This document shows positions 33,716 through 43,375 of a stretch of 64,000 bases of DNA, piece after piece. Positions within the stretch are counted from its first letter, which is position 1. Each line of letters begins with the position of its first letter. The notes below the pieces were generated by a model. That model did no database searches. It had not been told where the DNA came from and was given only the letters and a program-made list of their open reading frames with translations. The translations under genes were made by a program, and so were the position numbers. Source of the stretch: Alkalihalobacillus sp. BA299. Lineage in GTDB: Bacteria > Bacillota > Bacilli > Bacillales > Bacillaceae_F. The DNA lies in assembly GCF_017745675.1 (NCBI RefSeq), contig NZ_JAFLJM010000001.1, positions 186,001 through 250,000 on the forward strand, read 5' to 3'.

Positions 33716-34243
33716 ATGGCTACTTTTACTTGTCAAATTCTAATTGGACAGAAGCATTCGTATGATAGTGGAATTATAAATATATCCCATACTCTTTATT
33801 TATCAGAAAATAGCAGACCTGCATGGATACTATCACCAATAGATGAGCTCAATGCGAACAAGCAAATTCAACAAAAAATAACTTGGATTCCGACACTAGA
33901 AAACATGCTAGAAGATGCATTAGTCATGATTGGACTGAATGTATTAAAAGATAAGCAGCTTATTTCATTGGCGAATCAGCATTTTAAGCATCCGAATAAG
34001 AACTTTATTGAATTGTATAATGATGTAAATTCTGTAGGCTTACAAGAACTATATAAGCAAGCCAGGAAAATAGAAAGCCCCCATAAAGTAATAATATCTG
34101 TATTTCAAGGTTCATCAATAGTAAAGCAACTCCCTGTTTTGAAACATTATGAAAATGATATTGAGGTATGCAAATCTATTTTCACGAAAGAGTTCTCACT
34201 TTGGACTAGGAAATTTGAGGAAATTGGAAGCTTAAATGAATGA
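33716..34243 (+). CDS. Unrecognised 175-aa protein coupled to ykqA
   Basis: A 175-residue soluble protein without a motif I know. The first 60 residues look like beta strands (TFTCQILIGQKHSYDSGIIN), the rest helical. The frame opens at 33701, but ATG 33716 lies behind TTGGAGGT and directly follows the stop of the preceding gene. No signal peptide or membrane segment is present. A strong hairpin closes the two-gene unit at 34335. Confidence 0.6.
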   Translation: MATFTCQILIGQKHSYDSGIINISHTLYLSENSRPAWILSPIDELNANKQIQQKITWIPTLENMLEDALVMIGLNVLKDKQLISLANQHFKHPNKNFIELYNDVNSVGLQELYKQARKIESPHKVIISVFQGSSIVKQLPVLKHYENDIEVCKSIFTKEFSLWTRKFEEIGSLNE

Positions 34244-34334
34244 AATTTAGTGGTATTGACCTGCTACCCGATTGCCATTCTGACCAGATGCACAGAGAAT
34301 AACTATGACAGCTTAGAAAAAGCTAAAAAAATAT

Positions 34335-34373
34335 ACTATGGAGAAAAATTAATTAACTTCTCCATAGTTTTTT
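34335..34373 (+). terminator. Rho-independent terminator
   Basis: ACTATGGAGAA pairs with TTCTCCATAGT across a 12-base loop, followed by TTTTTTTC. The remaining sequence up to 34551 is AT-rich promoter region. Confidence 0.88.
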
Positions 34374-34551
34374 TCTATATATAAGTTCTATATTAAATTA
34401 CTTAAAATTTGATCTAGGCAGTAGTAAATTAAGATGATGAAATTTTCGAAAAATGCCTTTTTTTGTCAATCAATGAACGGTATAATTGATATAATCAAAC
34501 TAGGTCGAAGCTACTAGTAAACGTTGAATGTGTTGTAGAAGAGGTGAGAAT

Positions 34552-36482
34552 ATGGCTCTATCTGTTCCAGAAACGATCCGACAAACCGCGACAGCAGGAG
34601 AACGACTATTATTTCATACTTTAAAAACTGCTTGCCTGATGATTATATCGTATACTACGAGCCTGAAGTCCATGGAAGACGTCCTGATTTTGTTATATTG
34701 GGTCCGGATTTAGGCTTATTAGTACTTGAAGTAAAAGACTATACAAAAAATACGCTATTTCAATTAAACCAAGACGAATGGACGATCCAAACGTCAGCTG
34801 GAATGCAGCAAACAGTAAAAAGTCCACTCAAGCAAGCGCGTGATTATATCTACCATATTGCAGATGTGTTAAAAAAAGATAAAAACCTGATTCAGCTCGA
34901 TGGAAAGTATAAATTTAATTTGAAATTCCCATATGGTTACGGGGCCGTTTTTACACGGTTGTATCAAAAAGATTTAGTAGGAGAAGGGTTATATACGGTG
35001 CTAGATCCGAATTTAGTGCTGACTCGTGATGAAATTGACCAAGAAAAAGAATCGTTTTCAGAAGAGAATTTAATCGAAAAAATTATGAACATGTTTGTTG
35101 TCCCGTTTCGCTTACAAGAACCTCTTTCTCATGAGGACATTCAATCGATACGGTATCACCTGTTTCCAGAAGTACGAATTAGTGCGGAATTTAAGCAGCC
35201 TGTTCCGTATCAAGATCAATTACTTTTATCATTACATGATATTAAAATTATGGATCTTCATCAAGAAAACCTCGCCAAACAGCTTGGGGATAAAAACCGC
35301 CTGATTCGTAGTGTAGCGGGTAGTGGAAAAACGCTTATATTAGCCAGTCGTGCCAAGCTTTTATCCAAAGATCATCCAGACTGGAAAATTCTCATTTTGT
35401 GCTACAACATTTCACTTGCACAAAATATTAGGCAAATGATCTCCCTTATGTTAAAAGAGCCAGATTCGTTGTTTGACTTTGATTTTAGTACAGACTCTAG
35501 CGGCCATTCAGGTGGCAATCAAAAAAATATTACCGTCCGAAACTTTCACGAGTGGCTCAAACACGATTTAAAAATTACCGAGGGCATGATCCCGACGGTT
35601 CTTGATAAACTTGAAAACAATGAAGCGATTTTACCAAAGTATGATGCGATATTAATAGATGAAGGCCAAGATTTTCAAACGGAGTGGCTTTCTTTAGTAA
35701 GCAAGCTGCTTAACCCTTCAACTCAATCACTCCTTCTAGTAGAAGATCGCGCACAAGTCATTTACCCGAGAAAGCGTTCATACATCCAAGATACTGGTTT
35801 GAGCTTTCAAGGACGCTCGAAAATTTTGAATATCAACTATCGAAACACAGCACAAATTGTAAAGTTTGCCTGGGATTTTTACCGGACTCATTCTTCGTTA
35901 CAAAACAAAGTGGTCAATCGAACCATTGATGGAGTAGAAATTATCTCACCGCAAAGTACGAGAAGAAAAGGACCAGATCCAGGAATATTAAAAGCCGAGA
36001 ATTTTGGAATGGAAATGAAAATCGTCGCAAAACAAATCAAAGTACTGCATGAACAAAAGGCAGTTCCATATTCAGATATGCTAATACTTTATCGTGTCAA
36101 ACGAACACACAAACTGAATGTTATCGATACGATCAAACGGGCTTTAAATAAAGAAAATCTGCCTTATTATTGGATTACAGAAGACGACCGGAGCAAACGT
36201 AATTTCAAAAAAGATGAAGATACCATTAAAATTAGCACTATCGACAGCAGTAAAGGACTTGATTTCCAAGCTGTGTTTGTCGTGAATCTAGAAAACATGC
36301 CATTTGCATTAGAAGAAAACAAAGAACGGGAAGTTTCCTTATTATATATAGCAATGACAAGAGCGATCGAATACTTATGCGTATCCTACAGCGGTGAATC
36401 TGAGTTCACCAATTACTTTGAAAACGTAAAATCAGAAAGACAACAACTAAAAGAAAAGCAGAGTGAGAAGAAAGGGGGATGA
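34552..36482 (+). pseudogene. NERD-domain UvrD-like helicase, frameshifted in an A-run
   Basis: ATG 34552 with GAGGTGAG starts a frame reading MALSVPETIRQTATAGERLL, then FHTLK. From 34628 the sequence continues only in another frame as NCLPDDYIVYYEPEVHGRRP, then DFVILGPDLGLLVLEVKDY. The AAAAA run at 34623-34627 needs one more A to join them. The restored protein has about 643 residues: NERD nuclease-like domain (about 15-150), then superfamily 1 helicase with VAGSGKT (Walker A), ILIDEGQDFQTEW (motif II), SSKGLDFQAVFVV and LLYIAMTRA (motif VI). NERD helicases occur in defence islands. The rest of the frame is undamaged, so the loss is recent or switchable. Confidence 0.8.
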
Positions 36483-36488
36483 TGTTAA

Positions 36489-37007
36489 ATGCCTAACCAA
36501 ACTGAAGCAATTAATGAAGGGAAATACATCAAGCAACAAGATTCAATTATTATAAAAGATAACAAAAGTAGCAACGATATCAGTGACTCAATAGATAATA
36601 ATGACTGGATCCATTCGAATACTTTAGGTGGAAAAGCGAAGGCATTTTGGTGGAAGGTGGATCGTGAAGGTTCGCTTATAATCAAAAGAAAATTTAAAAG
36701 TGACTCTATCACACAAAAGAAGATTAGCAAGATGGAGCTAGAACAGATTAATAATTACATGAAACAAAAAGATTGGGTGGATCTCGCTAACAGTGTAGAC
36801 AAATTAAGCAACGGAACGGAAAAAGAAGGACTAGGAAAATTCCTGTATAATGATCTCGGATGGAAAGTTATTGATGCGCAATTAGCTAGTCACATTGGAG
36901 TTATTTTTACTTTTATCGATTGTTGGGAATACAATCGGCGAAAAAGAGGGATTCAATTTAAATTGAAAAGATTTGACTGGGAGCACTTATTAGAAGATTA
37001 CATTTAA
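36489..37007 (+). CDS. Unrecognised 172-aa protein behind the NERD helicase
   Basis: A 172-residue protein starts six bases after the helicase stop, behind AAAGGGGGAT, so it is translationally coupled to it. The N-terminal 45 residues are polar and probably disordered. The rest is compact, with TLGGKAKAFWWKVDREGSLI and GLGKFLYNDLGWKVIDAQLA. No catalytic motif is visible. Coupling suggests a partner of the helicase, for example a regulator, but I cannot assign a function. Confidence 0.6.
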   Translation: MPNQTEAINEGKYIKQQDSIIIKDNKSSNDISDSIDNNDWIHSNTLGGKAKAFWWKVDREGSLIIKRKFKSDSITQKKISKMELEQINNYMKQKDWVDLANSVDKLSNGTEKEGLGKFLYNDLGWKVIDAQLASHIGVIFTFIDCWEYNRRKRGIQFKLKRFDWEHLLEDYI

Positions 37008-37130
37008 AAAAGTTAGTAACCAAGCACTGGGGGACAGGCACCATTTTTAGATAAACATTACAGCTTTTACTTATGCTATATTAGATTTTTCCTTCTTTCT
37101 TTTTGGCACTTACTATACTGCTGCTTTTTT

Positions 37131-37748
37131 CGTGTACTAAAAGAAAACCATGAGGTGACGTGTTTATTATCTATGGTTTCTGAAAAAGATGCTCGAAATC
37201 ACGCACATGGTATAAAATTGGATATATTGAAATTACAAGCTAAAGCATTAGGACTACCTTTAATTTTGATAGACTCAGAAGAGGAATATGAGGTTTCGCT
37301 AAAAAGGTCACTTTCCAACTTAAAAGAGACATATGGAGTAGAAGCTATTGTATTTGGGAGTTTATATTCAAATGAGGATAGAGAGTGGAATGAGCAAGTA
37401 GCACAAGATTCAGGAATTGAACCGCTATTCCCTGTATGGATATCGCAAAACTAATCTTCCAACCTTCTTCATGATTTTATATCCTGAGGTTTTCGTTCTG
37501 TCGTTTGTCGCGCTTCTACTAAGTTCTTTGACCAAACATGGGCTGGAAGATACCTGGATTGGAGTTTTTATGATGAGATCCATCAAACAGATAGTTGCGT
37601 TATGGGCGAAATAGGGGAATATCATACTTTTGTTTTAGACGGTCCCATTTTTCATAAAAAAATTGAAATAACTAAATCAGAAGTTGTATTGAATGCTGGA
37701 TTGTGGTCATTAGATATCCAGACGTGTCAGGTATTGGACAAAGCATAG
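37131..37748 (+). pseudogene. Diphthine-ammonia-ligase-like (DUF71) gene, truncated with two stops
   Basis: From about 37131 one frame reads RVLKENHEVTCLLSMVSEKD, ARNHAHG, then LIDSEEEYEVSLKRS and FGSLYSNEDREWNEQVA, then stops at TAA 37452-37454. It resumes to TGA 37485-37487 and runs on as GFRSVVCRASTKFFDQTWAG, then GEYHTFVLDGPIF and VLNAGLWSLDIQ, to 37748. This is the Dph6/DUF71 ATP-pyrophosphatase family (about 220 residues). The N-terminal SGGKDS nucleotide loop is missing. GGGGGACAGGCACC lies near 37030, upstream of the breakpoint. The gene is dead. Confidence 0.8.
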
Positions 37749-37979
37749 TTGTAAATGAGTGTTCAATAAGAGTAATAGAGGACTAACGAGTAGATGTTTA
37801 AAACAGAAGATTATAATCGCATAATGTTGAGATTTTTATATTGATAAAACTATATTTATTTGTTAAAGTTATAGCAGTTAATTTAATAGTCCTCTAAAGG
37901 GGAGTAGCTTTTACAATATTTGTCGTCATTACAGAGCAGGTGCTCTCGGCAGTATTGGCAACATAGAGTTGTTAGCAAG

Positions 37980-38048
37980 ACCTTTACTATTGGTAAAGGT
38001 TATTAATATTTAATTTAGGACCTTTACCGATTGAGGTAAAGGTCTTTT
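37980..38048 (+). terminator. Two tandem similar hairpins
   Basis: CCTTTAC...GTAAAGG (37981-37999) is followed by GACCTTTACC...GGTAAAGGTC (38019-38044) with TTTTG. The stems share a core, so the sequence could switch between alternative pairings. They stand about 50 bases before the gene at 38101. The preceding 230 bases hold no gene. Confidence 0.65.
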
Positions 38049-38100
38049 GTATAAAGTGGAGAAAGTATAAAATTCGAAGATGTTGTAGGGGGAATAATAA

Positions 38101-38559
38101 TTGAAAAAGGTATTTGCAGTTTTAATAGCAGCAGTGCTTCTCGTCACACCCGTTGGAAATATTGTTTTTCACGATCAATCAACGGTAGTAGAAGCGAAAA
38201 AATATAAGTCAAATAAGAAAAGCTATAATGATACCAGTACGAATAGTACGAATAGTACAAACAACCAATCTAATATTCAAAATAAACAACAAGACACGAA
38301 TGCTACTAACAATTCTACTAAACCGTCTAATTCAAAAGGAGGATTTTTCTCCGGAAGTCTTATGAAAGGTTTAATGTTAGGTGGACTTGCTGGGTTACTA
38401 TTTGGAAGTTTATTTGCCAATATGGGTATATTAGGATCTATTCTGGGTTTAATGGTTAATATTTTGGCCATTGTCCTATTAGTTGTCATTATACGTAAAA
38501 TATACGTTTTGATTCAATCTAAAAAGAAAAAAGAGGAAACACATTCATGGAGAAATTAA
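38101..38559 (+). CDS. Exported/membrane protein with Asn/Ser/Thr linker and glycine-rich helix
   Basis: A 152-residue protein: signal-like helix KKVFAVLIAAVLLVTPVG (2-19), then an Asn/Thr/Ser/Gln linker (about 45-82), then a glycine-rich region with LMLGGLAGLLFGSLFANMG (about 97-115) and a final helix ILAIVLLVVIIRKIYVLI with a lysine-rich tail. The order resembles the N-terminal part of Tim44-like membrane proteins of Bacillus. Start TTG 38101 follows AGGGGGAA. It overlaps the YxcD-like gene by 13 bases, so both are made together. Confidence 0.6.
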   Translation: MKKVFAVLIAAVLLVTPVGNIVFHDQSTVVEAKKYKSNKKSYNDTSTNSTNSTNNQSNIQNKQQDTNATNNSTKPSNSKGGFFSGSLMKGLMLGGLAGLLFGSLFANMGILGSILGLMVNILAIVLLVVIIRKIYVLIQSKKKKEETHSWRN

Positions 38560-38834
38560 TTCTTTCTGAACAAGAGATTGTTAATGCAGTATGTGTCTAT
38601 GTATCTAGTAAAAAACAAGTCAAGCCACAAGAGGTTGAAGTCGAACTAATGTATGATGATGACTATGGTTTTTCTGCTGAAGCCTATGTAGCAGGCAGAA
38701 GTCAAATATTAGTTAAAGCTAATTTGATAGAGGCTCTACGTTTATGGCTTGAAAAATATACAAACTATAATCCTTATGCTGGAATTAAGTTAATTCTTGA
38801 TGATGAAGAGGGGATTATTGCTCATATTAATTAA
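38547..38834 (+). CDS. YxcD-family protein (DUF2653)
   Basis: A 95-residue protein of the DUF2653/YxcD family, identified by ILSEQEIVNAVCVYVSSKKQ (5-24), VEVELMYDDDYGFSAEA and LRLWLEKYTNYNPYAGIKL. Function is unknown. The start overlaps the end of the preceding membrane protein gene by 13 bases. AAAGAGG lies upstream. Confidence 0.8.
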   Translation: MEKLILSEQEIVNAVCVYVSSKKQVKPQEVEVELMYDDDYGFSAEAYVAGRSQILVKANLIEALRLWLEKYTNYNPYAGIKLILDDEEGIIAHIN

Positions 38835-39309
38835 CTCGAAATTTAGTTTTTTAGAAACGGTTGTATTAAATGCTTCAGAGCAATATGGCACAATGATTGA
38901 AACAGAGGTAGATATGGAAACCAGTGTTCCAAATGGCGAACGTGTCGTACTCGTTATCCATCCCTTTCAGACGATCTTGAACGGTAGACTAGAAAGCATT
39001 CAGTTCTCACCCGTAAAGACGCAAATTTTAGAAACGATCATGTTAAGTGAGACCGGTGTATCGATCCCAGTGATTGCAGAAGTTCTTTGGGGCTATAATG
39101 CAGTGGAAATGTCTGATTCTTATGTGCCAAGAATGATAAAAGCGATTCGCATAGATATTAAAGTGACAACAGGAATTGATGGAAAAGAGCTTCTTAAGAC
39201 GGTCGCAGGAAAATACTTCTGGAACCATCAATTATTAAAAGGAAGCGTTCATTACAAAAAATTGAATAATAGACGTGCAAGCATTAGTGAGGGGATTACA
39301 ATTATGTAA
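38818..39309 (+). CDS. Unrecognised 163-aa protein, start uncertain
   Basis: The protein runs to 39309. I choose TTG 38818, which has GAGGGG upstream and overlaps the YxcD gene by 17 bases; TTG 38797 and internal ATGs at 38893 and 38914 are alternatives. About 163 residues, with a beta-rich N-terminal part (SVPNGERVVLVIHPFQTILN) and a C-terminal part that could be a winged helix (VKTQILETIMLSETGVSIPV, then AEVLWGYNA, SYVPRMIKAIRIDIKV). No catalytic motif is visible. It may be regulatory. The gene ends shortly before a short AT-rich interval. Confidence 0.5.
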   Translation: MLILINSKFSFLETVVLNASEQYGTMIETEVDMETSVPNGERVVLVIHPFQTILNGRLESIQFSPVKTQILETIMLSETGVSIPVIAEVLWGYNAVEMSDSYVPRMIKAIRIDIKVTTGIDGKELLKTVAGKYFWNHQLLKGSVHYKKLNNRRASISEGITIM

Positions 39310-39375
39310 TCCTCTTTTTTTATACTTAAGTTAATAAATGAGGAGGCGGTCCACACTTTTAAACGAAACCAACAA

Positions 39376-39465
39376 ATGAAAGAAGCGGCAGAATCCTTTA
39401 GAAAGAGCGAAAATTATGAGAAATTGATAGAGTGGATGGAAGAAATGAGTGCAGTAAAAGAGTGA
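39376..39465 (+). CDS. Possible 29-aa peptide
   Basis: MKEAAESFRKSENYEKLIEW, then MEEMSAVKE: a very polar, helix-prone peptide. GAGGAGG lies 25 bases upstream, too far for ATG 39376, so the real start may be non-standard or the gene a fragment. It is given because composition and codon pattern look coding. Confidence 0.3.
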   Translation: MKEAAESFRKSENYEKLIEWMEEMSAVKE

Positions 39466-39546
39466 AAATCAGGATTACAGGATTGTAATCTCCTCGAGTC
39501 TATAATAAAGGTATGAAATAAATGGAAGAAAAGGGAGCGATATGAC

Positions 39547-40266
39547 ATGGCAATGATAACTTGGGAGCGTATGTTAATAAGAATGGGATTTGTAGTAGAA
39601 AAGACAGGAGAAAAGACATTTTCTTTTGTTCATGAAAACGAAGATAATATTCATTTCTTTAAAAAGATACTCAATCACTTAAATATAGAGGGTTCGTTAT
39701 TTGAATTAGAGTTTAAACCTAAAGAAAACGAGATCAATGAAGAAGAGTTTCTTACAGCATATGAAACCATCCAGGGAGGTGATATCTACTTTAAAGGGGT
39801 GGCCAATGTGGAACTGGCAGTACTTGATACGTATATTTCAGGCTTAATCCGTTGGTTAAATTCGGTTGGCTTTAGGACCACGATTTGCTGTGACGGACAC
39901 GACCGAAGACCTGCACTTATCGGCTTTAAAAATAGAGAACTAGAACCATTATTATTAAACAGCTGCTTAAACCTAATAACGAAAAATGAGTGGGGATGTT
40001 CTCCGCGTGGAAACTTAACCGTTAAAGAAAAAGAAGGGAACCGCGTACGAATGGTAAAGTCGAGTCGTTATCGTTTATTAGACTTAGCCGAGTTAATCTA
40101 TGAAAATCGCACAGTTATAAAAGAATTTGTTCATGCAGGGTTAGTACTTGGAGGCGTTAATATTACGAATGACCACTACAAAATCACACAAAGAGCAGCA
40201 AAAATCGGCGAAAGAATCCAATTAAAAAAGAAACGATTGAAACCTAGAGTATATACACGTTTTTAA
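39547..40266 (+). CDS. Unrecognised 239-aa protein
   Basis: A 239-residue soluble protein that I do not recognise. Notable segments are SVGFRTTICCDGHDRRPALI (about 115-134), an acidic N-terminal half, and a basic C-terminus ending in QLKKKRLKPRVYTRF. The Cys-Cys-Asp-Gly-His stretch might bind metal or DNA. The ATG follows GGGAGCG at a suitable distance. The basic tail and the neighbours suggest nucleic acid binding, but that is inference. Confidence 0.6.
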   Translation: MAMITWERMLIRMGFVVEKTGEKTFSFVHENEDNIHFFKKILNHLNIEGSLFELEFKPKENEINEEEFLTAYETIQGGDIYFKGVANVELAVLDTYISGLIRWLNSVGFRTTICCDGHDRRPALIGFKNRELEPLLLNSCLNLITKNEWGCSPRGNLTVKEKEGNRVRMVKSSRYRLLDLAELIYENRTVIKEFVHAGLVLGGVNITNDHYKITQRAAKIGERIQLKKKRLKPRVYTRF

Positions 40267-40268
40267 CA

Positions 40269-40370
40269 GTGAAAGAATTAGTCGATCCTATTCAATGTAT
40301 TGCAGAAGATGAGGATGGGGAGTTTTTCTATCTATATCATGACGATTATTATGTTGTGGAGGGGGTGTGA
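40269..40370 (+). CDS. Possible 33-aa acidic peptide
   Basis: GTG 40269 starts two bases behind the preceding stop and gives KELVDPIQCIAEDEDGEFFY, then LYHDDYYVVEGV. Strongly acidic and Tyr-rich. The close spacing allows translational coupling, but there is no separate ribosome binding site. It may be the end of a longer lost gene. Confidence 0.3.
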   Translation: MKELVDPIQCIAEDEDGEFFYLYHDDYYVVEGV

Positions 40371-40436
40371 TTCATTTATTGAATGTTACTTTAAAAAGTT
40401 GGTACCCAAGCTTAATAAAATAAACAATCAAGAGTT

Positions 40437-40470
40437 GAACCATTCCAGCATAAAGGAGTGGTTCTTTTTA
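40437..40470 (+). terminator. Rho-independent terminator
   Basis: GAACCATTCC pairs with GGAGTGGTTC (one G-T pair) around an 8-base loop, followed by TTTTT. Confidence 0.8.
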
Positions 40471-40540
40471 ACTACTCTCTTCACGCTCTAAATTCCCTAT
40501 GGTAAACTGTTAAAAAATACATAAAAAGGAAGGTTTCTAT

Positions 40541-40867
40541 ATGCCAGTCTATAATAAACTTGTTCGTGATAAAATTCCTGCAATTATTGAATCTGCAGGA
40601 AAAGGTTACCGTACTAAACAATTGGATGAGGTTGAATACATAAAAGAGCTCAAGATTAAATTAACGGAAGAGATTGCTGAATACCAAGAGGCAACAACAG
40701 ATGGACAAGCGATTGAGGAGCTTGCGGATGTTCTCGAAATTATGCATAGTCTTGCTAAGGTTCATGGAGCAAACTTTGAAGAAGTCGAAGCGATCCGCCA
40801 GAAAAAAGCCGAGAAACAGGGAGGGTTTCAGGATAAGATTTTCCTGATTGATGTGGACGATGAGTAA
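40541..40867 (+). CDS. MazG-like nucleoside triphosphate pyrophosphohydrolase, copy 2
   Basis: 108 residues, about 80 percent identical to the copy at 27267, with intact metal site (LTEEIAEYQEA, EELADVLEIMHSLAK). Start ATG 40541 follows AAAGGAAGG. The 60 bases upstream resemble those of copy 1, so promoter and gene were duplicated together. It overlaps the PLD-helicase gene by eight bases (40860), a strong sign of joint function with a nuclease-helicase. Confidence 0.9.
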   Translation: MPVYNKLVRDKIPAIIESAGKGYRTKQLDEVEYIKELKIKLTEEIAEYQEATTDGQAIEELADVLEIMHSLAKVHGANFEEVEAIRQKKAEKQGGFQDKIFLIDVDDE

Positions 40868-43290
40868 AATTAATCTAGTAACTGATAGTTTAATAACACA
40901 ATTAATTGAAGCAATTGATACATCCTCATCGATTTATATCTTAACGTCTTTTGTAATGAAATCAGGTGTTGAGTTGTTAGAGGATTCGCTCAAACGTGCA
41001 CTAGAACGTGGTGCTGAAGTAAAGGTCTGTACCGGTGACTATTTATTTGTGACTCAACCAGATGCACTTAGAAAGTTGATCAAGATTAATCCTGAAATCG
41101 AAGTTCGCTTATGGAAAAGTAACGGCCGTGCGTTTCATCCTAAAGCTTACTTGTTTCAGTATAAAGAAAATGAAGGTACGTTAATTATCGGTTCGTCGAA
41201 TATGTCACGGTCCGCATTCACCCATGGAGTAGAATGGAATGTATCAATGGATGCTACCGTATCGAAGGAAACATTTCAAAAAGCGTTAGATGAGTTCATG
41301 AAGTTATTTTTGAATGAACAAACCGTTACTGTGAACAACGAAACCGTAGATGAATATGAAAAGTTGTATGAAGATTACCATCGTGAACATCCCGAATTTA
41401 GTTCGTACTTGGACTAAAACAGTAGAAGTAGAGTTAATGCTGAATCAAACGGCTGAAGATGAGGAACCAGCGATCATTATAGAAGATACAGCACCGTACG
41501 GAACCATTTCACCAAGATATTCACAAATTGAGGCACTTGAGTCTTTGGAAAATGTTGTTGAAGAAGGCTATGATAAAGCGATGGTTGTAATGGCAACAGG
41601 ACTAGGTAAAACGTATTTAGCTGGCTTTTTTGCGAGAGGGTACAAGCGAGTTTTATTTGTTGCGCATCGTGAAGAAATCTTAAAACAAGCTCAAACATCG
41701 TTTGAACATATTATGCCTGAGCGTACGTTAGGTATTTATAGCGGGACCGAAAAAGAAGGCGAAGCGGATTGTGTATTTGCGTCCATTTTTACATTAGCAA
41801 ACGAACGTCACCTGGAGAAATTTGAGCCTAACAGCTTTGATCTCATTGTTATTGATGAATTCCATCATGCAGCAGCAAAAACGTATCAACGGGTCCTTGA
41901 TTATTTCAAGCCTGAATTTTTACTTGGAATTACCGCAACACCAGATCGGATGGATGGAAAAGATGTTTACGGGATTTGTGATGGAAATGTCGCTTATCAA
42001 ATTGATTTTATTGAAGCGATCCAAAGACAATGGCTGGCTCCGTTTAACTATGTGGGTGTTTACGATGATACGGATTATTCACAAATTACGTGGCTTGGAA
42101 CAAGGTATGATGACGAAGAACTACTAGCAGCTCAGCTAAGAGAAGATATGGCTCAAAAAATCCTTGATGCGTGGAAGAAGCATAAGAAGACTCGAACGTT
42201 AGCATTTTGCTCATCTATTAAACAGGCTATGTTTTTAGCAGATTATTTTAAGAGAAATGCTGTTAAGGCAACAAGCCTTCATTCGAACGGAAATGAATTT
42301 GGTCGTGCAAAAGCCATTCAAATGATCGAAACGGGTGATCTAGAAGTTATATTTACAGTTAATCTTTTTAATGAAGGTACGGATATTCCTTCGTTAGATA
42401 CCCTTTTATTTGTTCGCCCAACAGAGTCGTTAACTGTTTTTACTCAACAAGTCGGCAGGGGACTACGTTTATTTGAGGGGAAAGACCACTGTACAATTAT
42501 CGATTTAATAGGTAACTATCGGAACGCTGATAACAAGCTTCGGTTACTTGATACAAGACAGGGAGAAGAACGAGTAAAGGCACCATCTAGCGTTCCACAA
42601 GTTCCAGAAAACTGCTTTATTGATTTTGAAATGGAAGTTATACAACTATTAGATGAACTCCGCAAAAAGAGGCAGCCTCGAAAAGAACAACTTAGACATG
42701 CATATTTTGTTTTAAAACAAGAATTAGGAAAGCGCCCAACCTACTTAGAGTTACATTTATACGGGAACGCCGACAGCAAAAACTACAAACAAGATTTCAA
42801 ATCATTTGCTGGTTTCCTATTCTGGGCAAACGAACTAACAGATTTTGAAAAAGAGGTTTTCAAAACCTATGAAACTTGGCTCCAAGAAGTTGAACGAACT
42901 GTGATGAACAAAAGCTATAAAATGGTTGTGTTATCTTACATGTTAAGTCGAGCTCGAGATCAATGGACCAATCCTGTAACACCTGAAGAAGTAGCACCAT
43001 TCTTCCACCAATATTTAACCGAAAAAGAGTATCGCAAACGCATCGATTTTTCGGATAAACAAGGAAAAAATCTATGGGACTACGACGAAACAAAAGTAGC
43101 GAAACTCATAGCCGATATGCCAATGACCAAATGGAGTGGCAGCTCAAAAGGGTTGCTTTCATTCGAAGATGGAGTATTCAAAATGGAATTTGATGTGGCC
43201 GAAGAGCATAACGAAGTGTTGTATGAATGGACGAAGGAGATTTGTGAGTATAGATTGCATGCTTATTTTGAGAGGAAAGAAGCAAACTAA
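40860..43290 (+). pseudogene. PLD-nuclease/DEAD-box helicase, split by a one-base insertion
   Basis: ATG 40860 (inside the MazG stop region) starts a PLD domain: FHPKAYLFQ (HxK motif) and IIGSSNMSRSAF (about 116-127). At 41391-41393 the run CCC shifts the frame and a stop follows at 41417. With CC the protein would read EHPNLVRTWTKTVEVELM and continue with a superfamily 2 helicase: MATGLGKT (Walker A), IDEFHH (motif II), NLFNEGTDIPSLDTLLFVRP and QQVGRGLRL (motif VI), then a C-terminal helical domain. Full length would be about 809 residues. Helicases with N-terminal PLD domains are common in defence islands. Only this lesion is seen. Confidence 0.8.
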
Positions 43291-43375
43291 ACAGGATAAG
43301 TAGTTTATAAAAAACGATAATCTTAGTTGGGTAAGCATAATGCAATAGCACAAATAGAAAAAAACGGGGGCGACC

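Noticed and set aside
34619-34628. Programmed ribosomal frameshift in the NERD helicase
   Set aside because: The TTTAAAAAC sequence is slippery, but joining the frames needs a plus-one-base correction and I see no stimulatory structure such as a pseudoknot; loss of one A is simpler.
34632-36482. NERD helicase starting at 34632 as an intact gene
   Set aside because: That start cuts the NERD domain and lacks a ribosome binding site, while ATG 34552 with GAGGTGAG and the family N-terminus lies upstream in another frame.
41350-43290. Helicase as a separate gene with its own ATG at 41350
   Set aside because: The first 15 or so residues of that frame are an out-of-frame reading of the PLD gene and have no family character; a one-base insertion in a fused gene explains the data better.
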